From: Selaginella tamariscina
Taxonomy: Eukaryota > Streptophyta > Lycopodiopsida > Selaginellales > Selaginellaceae
Direction: 5' to 3'
DNA length: 64,000 nt
NCBI GenBank assembly: GCA_003024785.1
Contig: PUQB01000330.1
Coordinates: forward strand, 130,001 to 194,000
In this document: positions 10,821 to 23,142 of the stretch, one piece after another
How positions within the stretch are numbered: position 1 is the first letter of the stretch
How the letters are laid out: each line of letters starts with the position of its first letter
The notes under the pieces: generated by a model
Databases searched by the model: none
What the model was told of the DNA's origin: nothing
Seen by the model: only the letters and a program-made list of their open reading frames with translations
Program-made: the position numbers and the translations under genes

Positions 10821-13800
10821 ATAAATTCTAACCCTAAATTATTAAGTTTATTCTTCTTAAATTTAAAATAACTATTTAATTAAATTTAGAAACCATGGAT
10901 GAAATTTAGGATAAACGTTTGATATGATTTAAGATGGTCATGCATGACTCATGCCTAATTTAATAACTATAATGAGACCACATGGGCTTAAGATTTAAGA
11001 TGGATGTCGATAAGACATTGATGACAAACACACACACATACAACTATAAACTAAATAAATATTATATATATATATTTAATCCATTTATCTTAATATATAT
11101 AAAATATTAACCATGGTTATTTATTTGCTTTAAACTTACATTCTTGTGTGTAATGTGTAGATTCAAAGCATCCAAGTACAAAGGATTTGTTACTATGTAG
11201 AAGGTGGTACAATACTTATGCATGCATTATAAGAAACTTGATACCTCACTACCGACTACTTCATAATCTATAATCTAAGAGCACAACACATCTGACATAA
11301 GTAATGTAATCCCTTGTTACGATGCATATCTAGCATTATGTAGAAGATGTTATAACTGATGTCTCAATATTTAATTAATACACTTAGTAAAGTAAGGAAA
11401 AAAAGAACATGGCCACTATGATGAGATTGCACTTGTAATGGTAAAGACTTTAAAATACATTAATAATGCAAATAAGTGAAATAATTATAATGTTATTTTC
11501 ACTAAATTTTTTTTAATATTGCTTGTTCTTTTTTTAATTTCATGAACTTGTTTCTTTTTTTACTTTATAAAATATGTGGAGTTTTACTTCATAAGCTTGG
11601 AGTTTCTTTTCATGGGTCGGACTCTCACTTTTTTGGTTTATAGTGTCACTTTGTGAGTTTGAAATCTCAATTTGTACGACATGACTCTCTTTGTGGACTT
11701 AGAGTTTCACTCATGGTCCCTCACCCTCACTTTGTGAGACATGACTCTCACTTTTTAAGGCATGAATCTCACTATGTAGACATTGACTCTCATTTCGTGG
11801 AGTCTCACATGTAAGGTTGGAGTCTCACTTCATGGAATATAACTCACATTTTGTAAGCTTAGAAACTTACTTCATATGGAAAGAGTTTCATTTTGTAGGA
11901 CTAAATAGAGTCTCAATTTATATAAATAGCTATTGCCAATTTTTTTATCTAATGGATGATAATGAGAGTAATTAAATTTATCTTTTCACATTTAGTAATG
12001 TAAAGGTCTTTAAAGAGAATGAAAAACAAATTTTTAAGTATTATCTACATTGTTGACTCAAATGCCATTATGGGTCACAAAGTAAAACAAATGAGCTCTT
12101 TGAATATTTCCAACTGACTTAATCTTCACGTAATAACGTAAATTTTCAATGTGCTAATTATTCATTCGCAAAATGTTTTCAGATAAGATTTTAAAAACTT
12201 TTTCATTTATAAGGAAAAACATGTTCTTATATATTTAATTACACTAAGTGATCGAGAACTTTGAATCTAACAATTTGCATCATTCACACCAATTAAATTG
12301 AACGATTTAACATAGCAATTGAACAATTCATTAATAAGATATGGATTATTTAATTATTTAAAATGTAATGATCAAAAACTTTTCAGATGCATATAATATT
12401 GCCATGTGATGACCATGTCATGGCCATGTATGTATCGTGGTGCACCATCATCACTCTTTTTTAAAAATTCAAGTTTTATTTATGTGAGTATAAGTGCATA
12501 AGATTTTCTATTAGAATATAAGAGTTTATTTTATTCCAACATGAGTCTCTTCTATAGTTTTATAATCATTTTGTTTTTGTTTTGGATTAATTGATGACTT
12601 TTATAGTTTTATAACCTAGTCACTTTAATTCTAACCAATCTCACTTCTGTAATTTTATAAATTAGTCACTTTATAATCTTATAAATATTTTGTTTTTGTT
12701 CTTTCATTTTAACTAGTCTTTCAACCTTTTAGTTGATTTAGTTATTTTAATATTCAAATTTTTTATTTAACCTTATTTTATTTGTTTTGTTATTAAGTTT
12801 TAATTAGTCACTTATATAGTTTTATAATTTTTTTTGTTTATTTTATTTTAAAATTTAATACTTTAAATATCTTGGTTGTGTTATAACCATTCCTTTATAA
12901 GTAACTTCTGATGTACAATATAAATATTAAGTAAACTCGATTACATAGGAGACTCTACTAACATTTCTTTTGACATCACCATGCTATGTGGAATACCACC
13001 CTTATTGCCATTTATTACTTTCATCATACCACACTTAATTAATGTATATTGTAAAATATTTCAGTCATATCCAAATGTTCAATCTAATTAACTTTATCAC
13101 CCTATATAGTCTTCTAATTGCCAAATTAACATTTTTAGTTGACTATTTGGTTGTGTTAATATTTAAATTTCTATGTTGAGTTTGAATCAATTGGTAGTTC
13201 TAATATTTTAAATTTTAATTTGTTTAGCACCTAATGGTACTTTATTTGATTATTTTGATATTTTAAGTTTAGTTTTCATATTTTAAATTTTAAATTTTGA
13301 TTTTGTTTATCTAATGGTAATATAATATTTTTCTTTTTATTGATTTAATTTTAAGTTTAAATTCCTTTTTTATAAGATTTTTTTTTCATAATAAATTTAA
13401 TATGTAGGGAATATTTTATTCAAAGTATAGTATTTATAATAGTTTGAAATGAAATTATATATGAGTTGGTTACCATGTCAATTCATTTGGGTTATATTTT
13501 TAAATTAATACAAGGATAAAAAAACTCACATATTTATAAACACTTTGTGTTTAAGATTATTTACATAAATGGTATTAATCTTGATCAAACTTACTCATTT
13601 AAATTTGTAATTCTTATATCCTAATACTTATTATGACTAACTCATACATTGTGTGAAAGATTTTAATTAACATGGTAAGTGGCATTGGAACGAAATAGAG
13701 TCTTATATCTGAACACTTGTTAATACAATTTTTCTATAGTACTATATGCATACATGCAATGTGAAGATGTTAATTAATGTTAGTACTTAATAATATTCAC

Positions 13801-14069
13801 CTAATACAATCTTATGTATTTACAACTATTTAACTTACAACTTATAAAACATATCCTCAACATGTATTCATAATAAAACACATTAATATAACCATACAAC
13901 CATAGTAAATGGTAATTAATAGCTAATATTTATGACTTCATGTGCTACATTCACATATGATAGACCATGTGTGCTCCCTATTATATGCATACTCGTGCAT
14001 AAAATATTCTTTATAATTAGTATTAATTATTCATGTTTATATTAAATATAGCATGTTAAAATATATGTG

Positions 14070-14112
<43 letters not shown>

Positions 14113-15124
14113 CAAGTATAATTTACGAAAGGAATGGTGTAAAATAGTTTTTTTTGTAATTGCACCATTAAAAGAACTGATAATAGTAACAATTTTTCAA
14201 ATTCATCCATATTTAAAGAGCCAACAAAAATAAAGAAACTTATATGCATATAGGGTTTTGTATATGGATTAGTAATTATTATCTTTAAATTGAGAACTCT
14301 TGAAAAATATTAAATACTTTAGTTCATATGAAAAATAATTTTTAAATAGGCAATATTATAAATAAATGATATAATGTACAATGATAAAATAATTTAATTA
14401 AACATGTTGTTGTAGTAATCACAAGTATATACAAGTCCTTTTTATTATTATTATTATCATTTTAATATGTAACATTTTTTTTAAAAAAAATCATAAGTAA
14501 GGATTTTTATAAGTGATTAAATTTGGTAGTATTTATCTTTGTTTTGAATTTAAATACTTTTAAAAATATTTATGTGTGATAATATTATCTAATATCTATG
14601 AAGGTATGTGAAAATTCTTTTCACAGTGTGCAAATAATTAATTAATATATAGTCTATAATATAAGCTGAGTCCCAGATAAGTCAAATGACTAATAATCAC
14701 AAATAAATAATAATAATCATAGAGATCTTATATAATAAATTTATTCAGTGTGATTGTCTGTATTCAACGGCCATTCTAAATCCACCATTCTAAACCCTAA
14801 ACGTGTGTCATTAAAACTCATTAACGACGGCCATCCTAAATTATATCAAAACCACGTGGTTTCATCCAAATATACAAAAGCAAACCTTAACTCTTGCCTT
14901 CATCCATGATTATAAATGCCTAGGTTGTGTCCATGTCTTAGTGCATATCAATTTTTCCTACTCATATGAAAGAAATTCTTGTTTATATCAAGATTGGAAA
15001 GTGAACTTTATATACATAATCCATGTGAATGTATTGTAACTATGTAAAAGTTCAAAGAAAATAAATGTATATGAATCATTGTCATATCTAAAAAGTAGCG
15101 AGCATAAGAGAGGATTGGCAAAAA
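10821..15124. other. AT-rich non-coding stretch
   Basis: No supportable gene. It holds a degenerate ACTCTCACTTTGTG-type tandem array (11570-11910), TTTTATAGTTTTATAA-type degenerate repeats (12500-13400), a TA microsatellite (about 14075-14110) and a telobox-like AAACCCTAAAC near 14790. ORFs here are short and low-complexity. Confidence 0.65.
11570..11910 (+). repeat. Degenerate tandem repeat (GACTCTCACTTTGTG-like)
   Basis: About a dozen loose copies of a roughly 24-base unit built on GA[CG]TCTCACTT[CT][AG]TG, for example near 11625, 11680, 11735, 11795 and 11820. Probably an old minisatellite or satellite remnant. Confidence 0.55.
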
Positions 15125-15166
15125 CCGAGCTTCGTACAACGGGCTTTTGCATATTCCCGAATATCC

Positions 15167-15209
15167 AGAATATTCTGTCAAATAAACAGGAATATTCTAG
15201 AATATTCTG
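15167..15209. promoter_or_regulatory. Heat-shock-element-like array at element B left end
   Basis: AGAATATTCT at 15167 and, at 15189, gGAAtaTTCtaGAAtaTTCt, a perfect four-unit inverted nGAAn array as bound by heat-shock factors. It may instead be a transposase-binding site. The palindromic core recurs at the right end. Confidence 0.5.
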
Positions 15210-15280
15210 CCAAGTAGATTATCTTTAACTTTCAATATAAAATGCCGACCAACAAGTGAAAAACGCTAATTATTTGCCGA

Positions 15281-18200
15281 CTAGACTTTACTATACCGAC
15301 TGGACTTAAAAGGTCGCAGGTTCGACATTGCGCTTGCAATCAACCAATAACCGATGCACTTCTGCTGGAGTAAGGGTCCGCCTCTGTAAGAAGTAAGTAA
15401 TCGTTGGGTCCAATCCAAGAACATGAGTGTACACAAAATACATGTGTTGGCAGGGGCTCCAGTTCTTGGCTTTCTGAAAAGTTGCACAAGTGCATGACGG
15501 AACATAGAAATTGTTACCTTAGCAGATTGCATGCCTGCAGAGACAATGAAGGCCTCAGTCTTCCCTCTTTGAACCACCTCCACGTTGTTGATCCGACCTT
15601 GAAGAATCTTTGCCTGGTTGTAATGTTTCTCATGTTCCTTGGACATTCTTGTTGGTGTTCGCACACTCCGTCCATGGTATGTTGGTACTCTATGTGCTCC
15701 CTCTCCTCTTGGTGGTGATGGTGTTCGATCCATTCGGCTACTACTGTCGTCTACCATTTCTTCAAATCCCTCCAACTTGAATCCTGCTTTCAGAAGAGCT
15801 TCAACCTCATTTGCATTCAAGTTTGTTCCTTTTTGAACTGGCCAAACCTCTGGAACTTCTGGAATACTCTCAGGAGGAATCCCTGCATATGGTCGTCTGA
15901 AGCAACAAGAAATCGTGGGCAGAACCATAACATCTGATGAGTGAACTCAATGTTCCCAAATGCATTTGTATATTGCCGTCTACCGTGAAATCCTGGTGCC
16001 GGTACACGATGTGGATATCCTATGGGTCTGCCACACTTGCTGTTACCGTCCTGAGTGAGACCTAGACATTTCACCTGACTTGCCTCCCCAATGCGTCTGA
16101 TGGCCCACTGAGTCATCAACGTCTCTCTTTCAGTGACATTGACATCTTGAAACTTGAGTTTTTTCCTGCGTGCATTTGGGATGACTTGTTCTGCATATTG
16201 TGTGTCATGTCTATGTGTACGAAGCGCATCAATCCCATGGTCCCCAGTTGACGGTTGACGAACGGTTCGAACACGAACATTTGTTGTAGAGGCAAACTCT
16301 GGACTTGCAAGATGCTCTTCATCACTAACAAGATTTGCAAAAGTTGTTGGAGACACTGATTTTCCCGCTGAAAGTTTCTGCTGTGCACGTTTCAGAAGAG
16401 TTTCCATGGAAGGACCTGTGCCTGAATATCTCCCTTCAAATGATGCCTTGACCTTTGCACTTTGGAAAACAGCATCTGTTAAATCTAACATTGTTGCCTC
16501 CAACAAAGGAACACGCTTCGTCAGCCTTGCTCTTCGTGCTCTTGCATGAACAACTTCGGAGTTGTTAGTTTCGCAACACCATCTTCTGTCAAGTCAATTA
16601 TCTCTGTCATGGAAATATGATCTTCATGTCTTGCCCACCATGACAGCCATGTTTGCAAAGCGCTAACGTTACTGGACCTGCCTTCCCAAAATGACTCCAA
16701 CATTACTCGTCGTTCCAACTTATCTTGGTTGGTTAGTGCTGCAGGCCATGAGCGTGCAAGGTTCATGTGCTCCTCCCTGTGTTCCTCAAGTATCCACTTC
16801 TTTGTAACTTGACGCACTGACTGCATGTAATGGAACAAACAACTCCTTTCTCTTCCTTTCATCTTTGACCCATTGTTGAAAACTTGACGCAATGCTAACC
16901 AAATTGCACCTGACTCATCTGACATGAACCCCGCAAAGTTCACATTATGAAGTCCTTGCTTGCTGCACACTTGAAGCATAGTGTTCAAAAATTTGATCAC
17001 CGCCACACTATCCTCCCTGATCATGTCACCATAAGCAAGTGTCACCATCGACCTTAAACTACACAAACATAAGTGCATTATATTAGTAAGTATTTTAAAA
17101 CATAGATATGTTAATACTTACAATGGATCATAGAGATGTATTCCCAGTGTACACCAATCATCAATACGATATGTGTGGTCTAGCACCACCCACTGCTGTT
17201 CGAGATCACCTCCAGATTGACACCTTCTAATGTAGTCTATTCCGGATCCTGGGCCGGCAACCGTCATTTTGAAGATTAAAGGCTGCTCTTCAGCTCCGTT
17301 GAGGTCCATTCCGGGTATGTGGATAACATGTATGAATGGGATTGATAGCTTCTTCTTTAACTGCAGAAGTCCTTCGTAACCTTCTTTGAAACGAGTGTCT
17401 CTTGTTCTAGCCTGAGATATCCATTCTCTTGTTCTACAGTGGAAAGGTTAAGCATCTCCAAAAGGAAATAATAATTTTTTTGCTTACCGGCGGTGATTTG
17501 TGAGTGGTAGTAGATCTGACAGAACCTTGTCGTATGATACATCTCCAGAATCTGTTACCAGTTTTTCCAAAATTATATTGCGTGCTGCTTGAAACTCTAT
17601 GACACGTTGATTAGTTCTTGGGGTTGCAGCGACTGCTTTGTTGATTGTCTCCTTAGCTCTGTCTTTAGAGACCATGGATTCGGGTGGTCTACGTGGTGTT
17701 GATGTTCTCCAAGATGGATGAAAAGCCTCGTGCATGTGATATCATCTGGAATTATGTAATATGCAACAACGGAGCATGTCTGCACTAGAAGGGGCTCATT
17801 GTTGCAATGCACACACTTCATTCCAAGCACTCTACCATCTGAAGATAACTGGACTTTATCAATGGTGCCCTTAAATTGGCAGTCATTTGCTTTCTTACTG
17901 AAGCTGATGAACGGACATGTTTCCTTTACGCATTTCATGTGGCCAATACATGAACTGCGACTAACACGAGCTGGAACATTCCAATGTGTTGTGCAGCGTT
18001 GAGTCCAGTAATCACACCCATCCTTCCTATTCATCCCTTTGTACTTGTCCTTCATTGTTTCGTGTGCTGGCAACTCGTAAATCACATTTCCGTTGCAATC
18101 TTCTGGGACCTCAGCAACTTGCTGAATCGATGACGAGACCACCAGTTGCTTCCCAATCCTACATCTCTGACTATTGCGAAGTATTGTTACCATAGAATTG

Positions 18201-18466
18201 TCCCGATCTGTTGTCTCCAACCGGAATAGTGGTCCTTTGGAAGGAAGAAGTGTGTAATACACAAAACTGCTAGCTCTTGCCCCTTCTGGTTCTACCTCAA
18301 CATTCGCAGCATCTCCACCAACAACAGACATCAAATGCAGCACTTTAAAAGATTGCCAAGGTGGAATGTCAAATGCAGACCTGAGATCTGTTTCAAAGAC
18401 AAATGCAATACCATCTTCATCTGCAGGGAAGTCCTTGTCAACACCATTGTAGCTGATTCTTGCCAT
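15281..18466 (-). pseudogene. Mutator-like (MULE) DDE transposase of element B
   Basis: Start chosen at MARISYNGVDKDF, the first Met after an open leader. The first exon holds a zinc-binding segment of the WRKY-GCM1/FLYWCH type found in MULEs (CIGHMKC...CPF...MKCVHC...IHLGEHQH). A frameshift near 17690 and an intron at about 17430-17480 follow. The catalytic core begins with QQWVVLDHTYRI (first Asp), passes an intron at about 17050-17118, and continues with GFMSDESGAIW (second Asp) and SCLFHYMQSVRQ, the C-x-x-H typical of MULEs. The C-terminal part has a possible C-x8-C segment. Frameshifts near 16520 and 15830 break the rest. The protein would cut and rejoin the element's ends in the nucleus. 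It is transcribed divergently from the ParB/MTase-like gene. Confidence 0.75.
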
Positions 18467-18933
18467 GTAGCAAAAATGGAACAAACAAAAGTTAAAATTC
18501 AAAGACAATGAACATATTACACACGATGGTTAATGTGTTTGTTAGTCGTGAGGCAATCATTTCATTGACAAATATTAAAAATAATATTAATTGCGTGCGT
18601 CTGGGTAGGTTTTTACTGTGGGTAAATTAAAAAGTTTTACTATGTACAAGTGGCGATCATGCATGCAATATGTTTACAGAAATTAGGTTGGTTTTTAATT
18701 GATTTAGGGCGGCTAGGGTTTTGCAATTAGGGCGGCTAGGGCAGCTAGGGCGGCTAGGTTTTCGTGGAGCAGGGCTCATTTGGGGGCATAGCGTGGAGCA
18801 AGTGTGGCTCCAGGGATTAATCACAATAGGCTTCCATTGAGGGGGTGAGTATTTTCTGATTTCTTCATGATCTGCTCATGATCTTTCATGATCTGTTCAT
18901 CTTTTTACATCTCTTCACAGTTGCAAGAAATCC

Positions 18934-19362
18934 GAGTCGGCCTGCCGACTCGGACTGACTTCGTTGTCCGTCCCAGTCGGCAGGCCGACTGGGGTGGACT
19001 GTTCCAGATCCAGTCAACATTTTGACCGGGGTTGACTGTTCCAGCCCCAGTCAGCATTTTGACTAGGGTTGACTGTTCTAGTCCCACCTAGCATTTTGAC
19101 TGGGCCTCGCTTCGTTCCCAGTCCCAGATTGGGCCTCCCTTTGTTGCCAGCCCAGTCGGCATGCCGACTGGGACTCCCTTTGATGCCAGTCCAGTGGCAT
19201 GCCGACTGGGCCTCCCTTTGTTGCCAGCCCAGTCGGCATGCCGACTGGGACTCCCTTTGATGCCATCCCAGTCGGCATGCCGACTGGGCCTCCCTTTTTG
19301 CCAGGCCCAGTCGGCATGCCGACTGGGACTTACAGCAACTGCTCTCTCAGTCGGCACGCCGA
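18934..19362. repeat. Array of CCAGTCGGCATGCCGACTGG palindromes at 39-bp period
   Basis: Perfect palindromes start at 19151, 19228, 19267 and 19306, each extending to 22 bp, with a one-base-deleted copy at about 19190. Spacing is 38-39 bp and the spacers are CCTCCCTTTGTTGCCAG or ACTCCCTTTGATGCCA. Weaker versions lie at 18934 (centre CCTG), 18972 (centre CAGG) and 19350 (centre CACG), with half-sites GTTGACTGTTC between. The array is GC-rich and sits in the divergent spacer of element B, next to the ParB-like gene. Roles to consider are a shared promoter/operator, a transposase or ParB-like binding array, or an RNA hairpin series. Confidence 0.85.
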
Positions 19363-19450
19363 CTGTGAGGGCTAGTATGTTTTTTTATTTTTTATTAAAC
19401 ATCTTTGAACATTTATTACAGTTTTTTGTTAAACCTTATTGCTTTTGTAG

Positions 19451-22400
19451 ATGCGCTCTTCACAACATTTACAAGAAAAGAAGATGAAGAGCCTACTGAG
19501 AGAGAAGCAAAGCTAGAGCTGCAATTCAGAGAGGGCGTCGGGGTCGTGGGAGAGGAAGTAGGAAGCTAGCTGTGGTTCAGGAACAAGGACCTTCAAGTGA
19601 TGCTCCAGTTGAACAGGCAAGCCAGCAGGACTGGTCAGGAGAGCAAGAGGATGTAGTTCAACCCCAACAAGAACAATCAGACTTTGTTGAAGAAGTTGAG
19701 GATGATGTCTTACCACAGGAGACACAGGAGCAGACAGAAGGCACACAAGCCTCATGATTCAGAGGCTGCTAAGAAGAAGAAGAAGGGTAAAGTAGAAGTG
19801 CCAGATAATGAGGAAGTTTACAACATTGCAGCCAGCATGCATTCGAAGAGTGCAGTGCGTCTTCTCGTAAAGATCACAATCCGAGAATATGGAGAGGCAC
19901 CGGATGTCCCTATTTGCCGAATTCTGGGAAATGAACAGGTGAGGAGAGTCAATCCAGCGGATCTGGAATCTTTGACTAGGAGTTTCAAGAAGGTAGTTGG
20001 TTATTTGCGCAACACCACTCAGTTCATCCTTCAAGTTGGGGACCCCATGACAGATGCAGATCTAGCAGCATTGAGAAGCGATGAAGCGATGTATGCTCAG
20101 CATTTGGCTTTTGAGGAGGAGCTTCAGTCTGACATGTTCCAGCAATGGGCACCAATGCTTTCAATGAAGAAGTTCATCTGTTGGGATGGTAATCACAGGT
20201 TAAAGGTGCTTCAGAAGCTTTACATAGAAGACACGGAAGATAAGAATCAGTGGGCAGTGAGAGTGTGTTCAGGCTTCATCCGTGCTGGGGTCATGGATAA
20301 TCTTCAGCTTGTGACAATGTTTCAGCAAATTAATAGGTAAACATAGTGACCTCTAGATCATAGGATTAACTAACTTCGAGATTTTCAAATATGCAGTTCC
20401 TCTGCAATGGCAGTGCAAACCACACTGCCACATCTTCTGCTATCTGTGAAGACATGTTGCACCAGTGAGGAGGGCACAGCAAAGATCTTGGCCAGGCTCA
20501 GTGACAAGGAACGAGATGACATAAGAAAGTGAAAGGAAAGTGCAACTGGACAACAAGCTTGGCATCCACTTCTGAATTTGATCTGTGCAAAGATTTTTTT
20601 TGAGGTACCACGTCTCACACTTATATTACTTAGTTGATTACGTCTGTGAATTACAGAGTGAGATTGAGGATGATCTTGAGAAGGCTGCAAGGGCATCTAA
20701 AGGCAACAAATACCAGGAGCAACAACAGGTCTACATTAAGCATGACAAGCGCATGATGAAGATCTTAGCCATCATCGATCCTGCATTGGGTGAAGAGTGG
20801 TTTGACAAGGTGACCCAAATCACATGGAAACAATGCAGATGGATGGAGTTGAAAAAGCTATACGTGCTTTCAAGGGCGAGAATTCCAAACGAGACGAGAA
20901 TCATGTACTTCAATAAACTGGTACGTCTCGAACTGAAGAGAGAGTAAGAGACACTTGGATTGCTGGGTGTTCAGGATAAGGAGTGGATAAGGTGGTTTAT
21001 TATCGATTTGTATTGGCAAGCAATCAGAGAGGGAGGCAGTCCAGATTCTCACGGGACTCATCGAGGATGGCGAGTGGACCAGGCCGGTTACAGATTTCAT
21101 GACTTGGTACGATGAAGTGCGGGTAAAATGCAAGAACATGATGTTCCAGCCATTCCATGAGTGTGTGAAGTTCACTTACTCGATAGAGCTGAAAGAGTTC
21201 CTCGAACACGAAGAGACAGCAAGAAGGATGATTTGGAGGTAAGGATGATCTTCTTGACAATGTTACATTCTGACACTACTATATGTTCATTACAAGTATG
21301 TCGCAGCGCCTCACACACAGACTATGGTATTCTGGTTAGATTACATGGAAGCACCACACATGTGGTCGAAGACAAGATCTGGCCTGACAGAGTTCGAACG
21401 TGTAAACGTACTGTTCTGGCTTGATTATCCACTTGGGCAACCACCAACATGGGAGCAGGATCTCTACAATGAACACTCAAAAGATCTCCCATGCATCTCA
21501 TGGGATCCGGCAGAGGTCGACTTCATTAAGAAGACAAAGGCCAAGGCAAAGCGGCGTCAGCCTGTGCAGCAGTCAAAGAAGAACTCAGATACAATAGCTG
21601 GCACCTCCACTACTCGCGACCCAGCTACCTTATTCAATTTATCTAAAGTGCTACCATCGCAGGGAACCATGGACATCAAGGATGACTTGGTCACATTCGT
21701 CCCTTCACTTGCTACAACTCGAGGTGATAATTTCTTGGCGATTGATGACATCGAGGAGATGCAACAGGCCGTGCTCACGGATGAGAAGGAAGAGGAGGTT
21801 CCTGCCGCTAGACTGGTTCCTTATAGAAAAGTTCAGACACAGGTGGCCAGGTACCATACAGCTGACAGCCAGACTCGCTACCAGCATATTGCGGGAGAAT
21901 ATGGTTTCAACTTGGTGATCTTCGACCTTCCAAATGGGACCTTGCCAAGAAATACAACGAGTGATACGCCATACCTCTACCTTGATCCAGTGAAGTTCGA
22001 TGAAGCACTCCAGTTTGCAGGTATGCATATGGCTGCAAATGGTTGGTTGATTGTGTTTGCTGCAGCAACACCTGGGATCAAGTTGTCCGAGCTGCAAGTG
22101 TGGTGGACCTTCAACTTGCTGCAACGTACTACATCTACAGAGGGCGTGGTTGGGGCTACTGCAACAAGATGAAGGTACTTTTTTCTTTATTCATGAAGTT
22201 CATTAATGATTTTTAATGTTTTAACAGGAGAGCATCCTGCTCCTTCTTGTCTTCCAAGATGCATCTAGAGGATTGCGCGATAATTTGCTGCGTTTGTCAT
22301 CAACAATTTTTGTTGATAATCCTGAGCGGTTCCAAGAACCATGATAGGCATTTCATTTCAACAATTTAAGTATTTATCATTTTTTCACATGTAGGATGGA

Positions 22401-22689
22401 CTACCAACCGAAGAGCACTCGATTGATGCAGCTCGTGATAGAACGACTCACCCGGCCAGGTGATCTTATCTGGGATATAGGCAGTGGTACGGGGTCCTCA
22501 ATGCTTGCAGCTATCGAGCTGGGGAGAAAACATTGTTGGGACTGAGAAGAACCCTGAGCTCGGAGAATTGCTATGAACAGGATTAAAGAGAATATCCAGC
22601 CAGAGGAAATCCCAACCCAAGCAATAGCGACGTCAAGTAGGACTGGTGTTTCACGAATTGTAGCATTGCTCAATCGTAAGAAGAAGTGA
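19451..22689 (+). pseudogene. ParB-like plus N6/N4 DNA methyltransferase-like gene of element B
   Basis: The N-terminal part (from ATG 19451, two early frameshifts) has an AT-hook-like RGRRGRGRG and a Gln/Glu-rich stretch. The ParB/sulfiredoxin-like domain spans about 19850-20290: PICRILGNEQVRRVNPADLE...LTRSFKK...FICWDGNHRLKVLQKL, with the G-x-H-R signature. Intron-like gaps follow (after 20338 and near 20600). The methyltransferase region has FNLVIFDLPNGTLP (about 21905) at motif IV, a GWLIVFAAATP strand, and at 22400-22560 LMQLVIERLTRPGDLIWDIG...GSGTG...AAIELGR plus, one frame over, NIVGTEKNPELGELL. This is the motif X-I-II series in the beta-class order of N6-adenine/N4-cytosine enzymes. 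Motif I looks intact; motif IV is DLPN rather than DPPY. Several indels break the frame. Confidence 0.65.
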
Positions 22690-22818
22690 CAAGTGTTGAA
22701 TTGTACTCTTTGATGTTGAAATAAAACTTTAATAATACAGTATAAACATGACTATGATTTAAATATTTTTTGTTGTTAATTGCCGACTGAGCCAAAATCC
22801 TAAATTCTAAGAATATTT

Positions 22819-22862
22819 AGGAATATTCTAAGAATATTCTGGTAGATTCTTTAGAATATTCT
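22819..22862. promoter_or_regulatory. Heat-shock-element-like motifs at element B right end
   Basis: GGAATATTCTAAGAATATTC at 22820 and AGAATATTCT at 22853, the inverted counterpart of the left-end cluster. The two GAAtaTTC units at 22820 are offset by one extra base from an ideal continuous array. Confidence 0.45.
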
Positions 22863-22946
22863 GGGTCCAAGCCCGGAAGCCCGGAAGCCCGGAAGCCCTC
22901 TTTTCGTCGGGACTCAGCATAAGACTAGAAACTGGTGTGTTTCATA

Positions 22947-22964
22947 TTTAGGGTTTAGGGTTTA
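22947..22964 (+). promoter_or_regulatory. Telobox (TTTAGGG repeat) upstream of LSM3
   Basis: TTTAGGGTTTAGGGTTTA, two and a half units of the plant-type telomere repeat. Teloboxes are common near the start of plant genes for translation and RNA processing, which fits the LSM3 exons about 180 bases downstream. Confidence 0.6.
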
Positions 22965-23142
22965 TTGTTTAATTTCAGATACAGTGTGTACCGGCATTTA
23001 CATATATTGTTGAGTTTAATATGGGAGAATGACATCTATCTTTGTTTTGTATGTCCGATAAATACGTGTAAGTGTAGCTGTGAATGTATGTATGTATACA
23101 GTACTTGTGTGTGTGTGGAAGCTAATATAGTATATTATACAG

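Larger units (their letters stand above)
15125..22905. mobile_element. Element B: MULE carrying a ParB-like/DNA-methyltransferase-like gene
   Basis: About 7.8 kb. A Mutator-like transposase gene reads leftward from 18466 and a ParB/MTase-like gene reads rightward from about 19451, sharing a spacer packed with palindromes. Both ends carry an outer GGGCTT motif followed by clusters of AGAATATTCT and then a GCCGAC motif, in inverted orientation, so they are probably terminal inverted regions. Exact ends and target duplication could not be fixed. The right end lies about 40 bases from a telobox and LSM3 exons, so it landed in a gene's 5' region. A decayed second copy of the transposase is at 43.7-46.9 kb. 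Confidence 0.7.

Noticed and set aside
19151..19327. CRISPR array
   Set aside because: The spacers are themselves near-identical, the repeats are perfect palindromes, and no cas genes exist in this eukaryotic context.
19451..22689. Bacterial contamination as the source of ParB/MTase genes
   Set aside because: The genes have introns, lie within a MULE with eukaryotic-type transposase, and adjoin LSM3 exons and a plant telobox.
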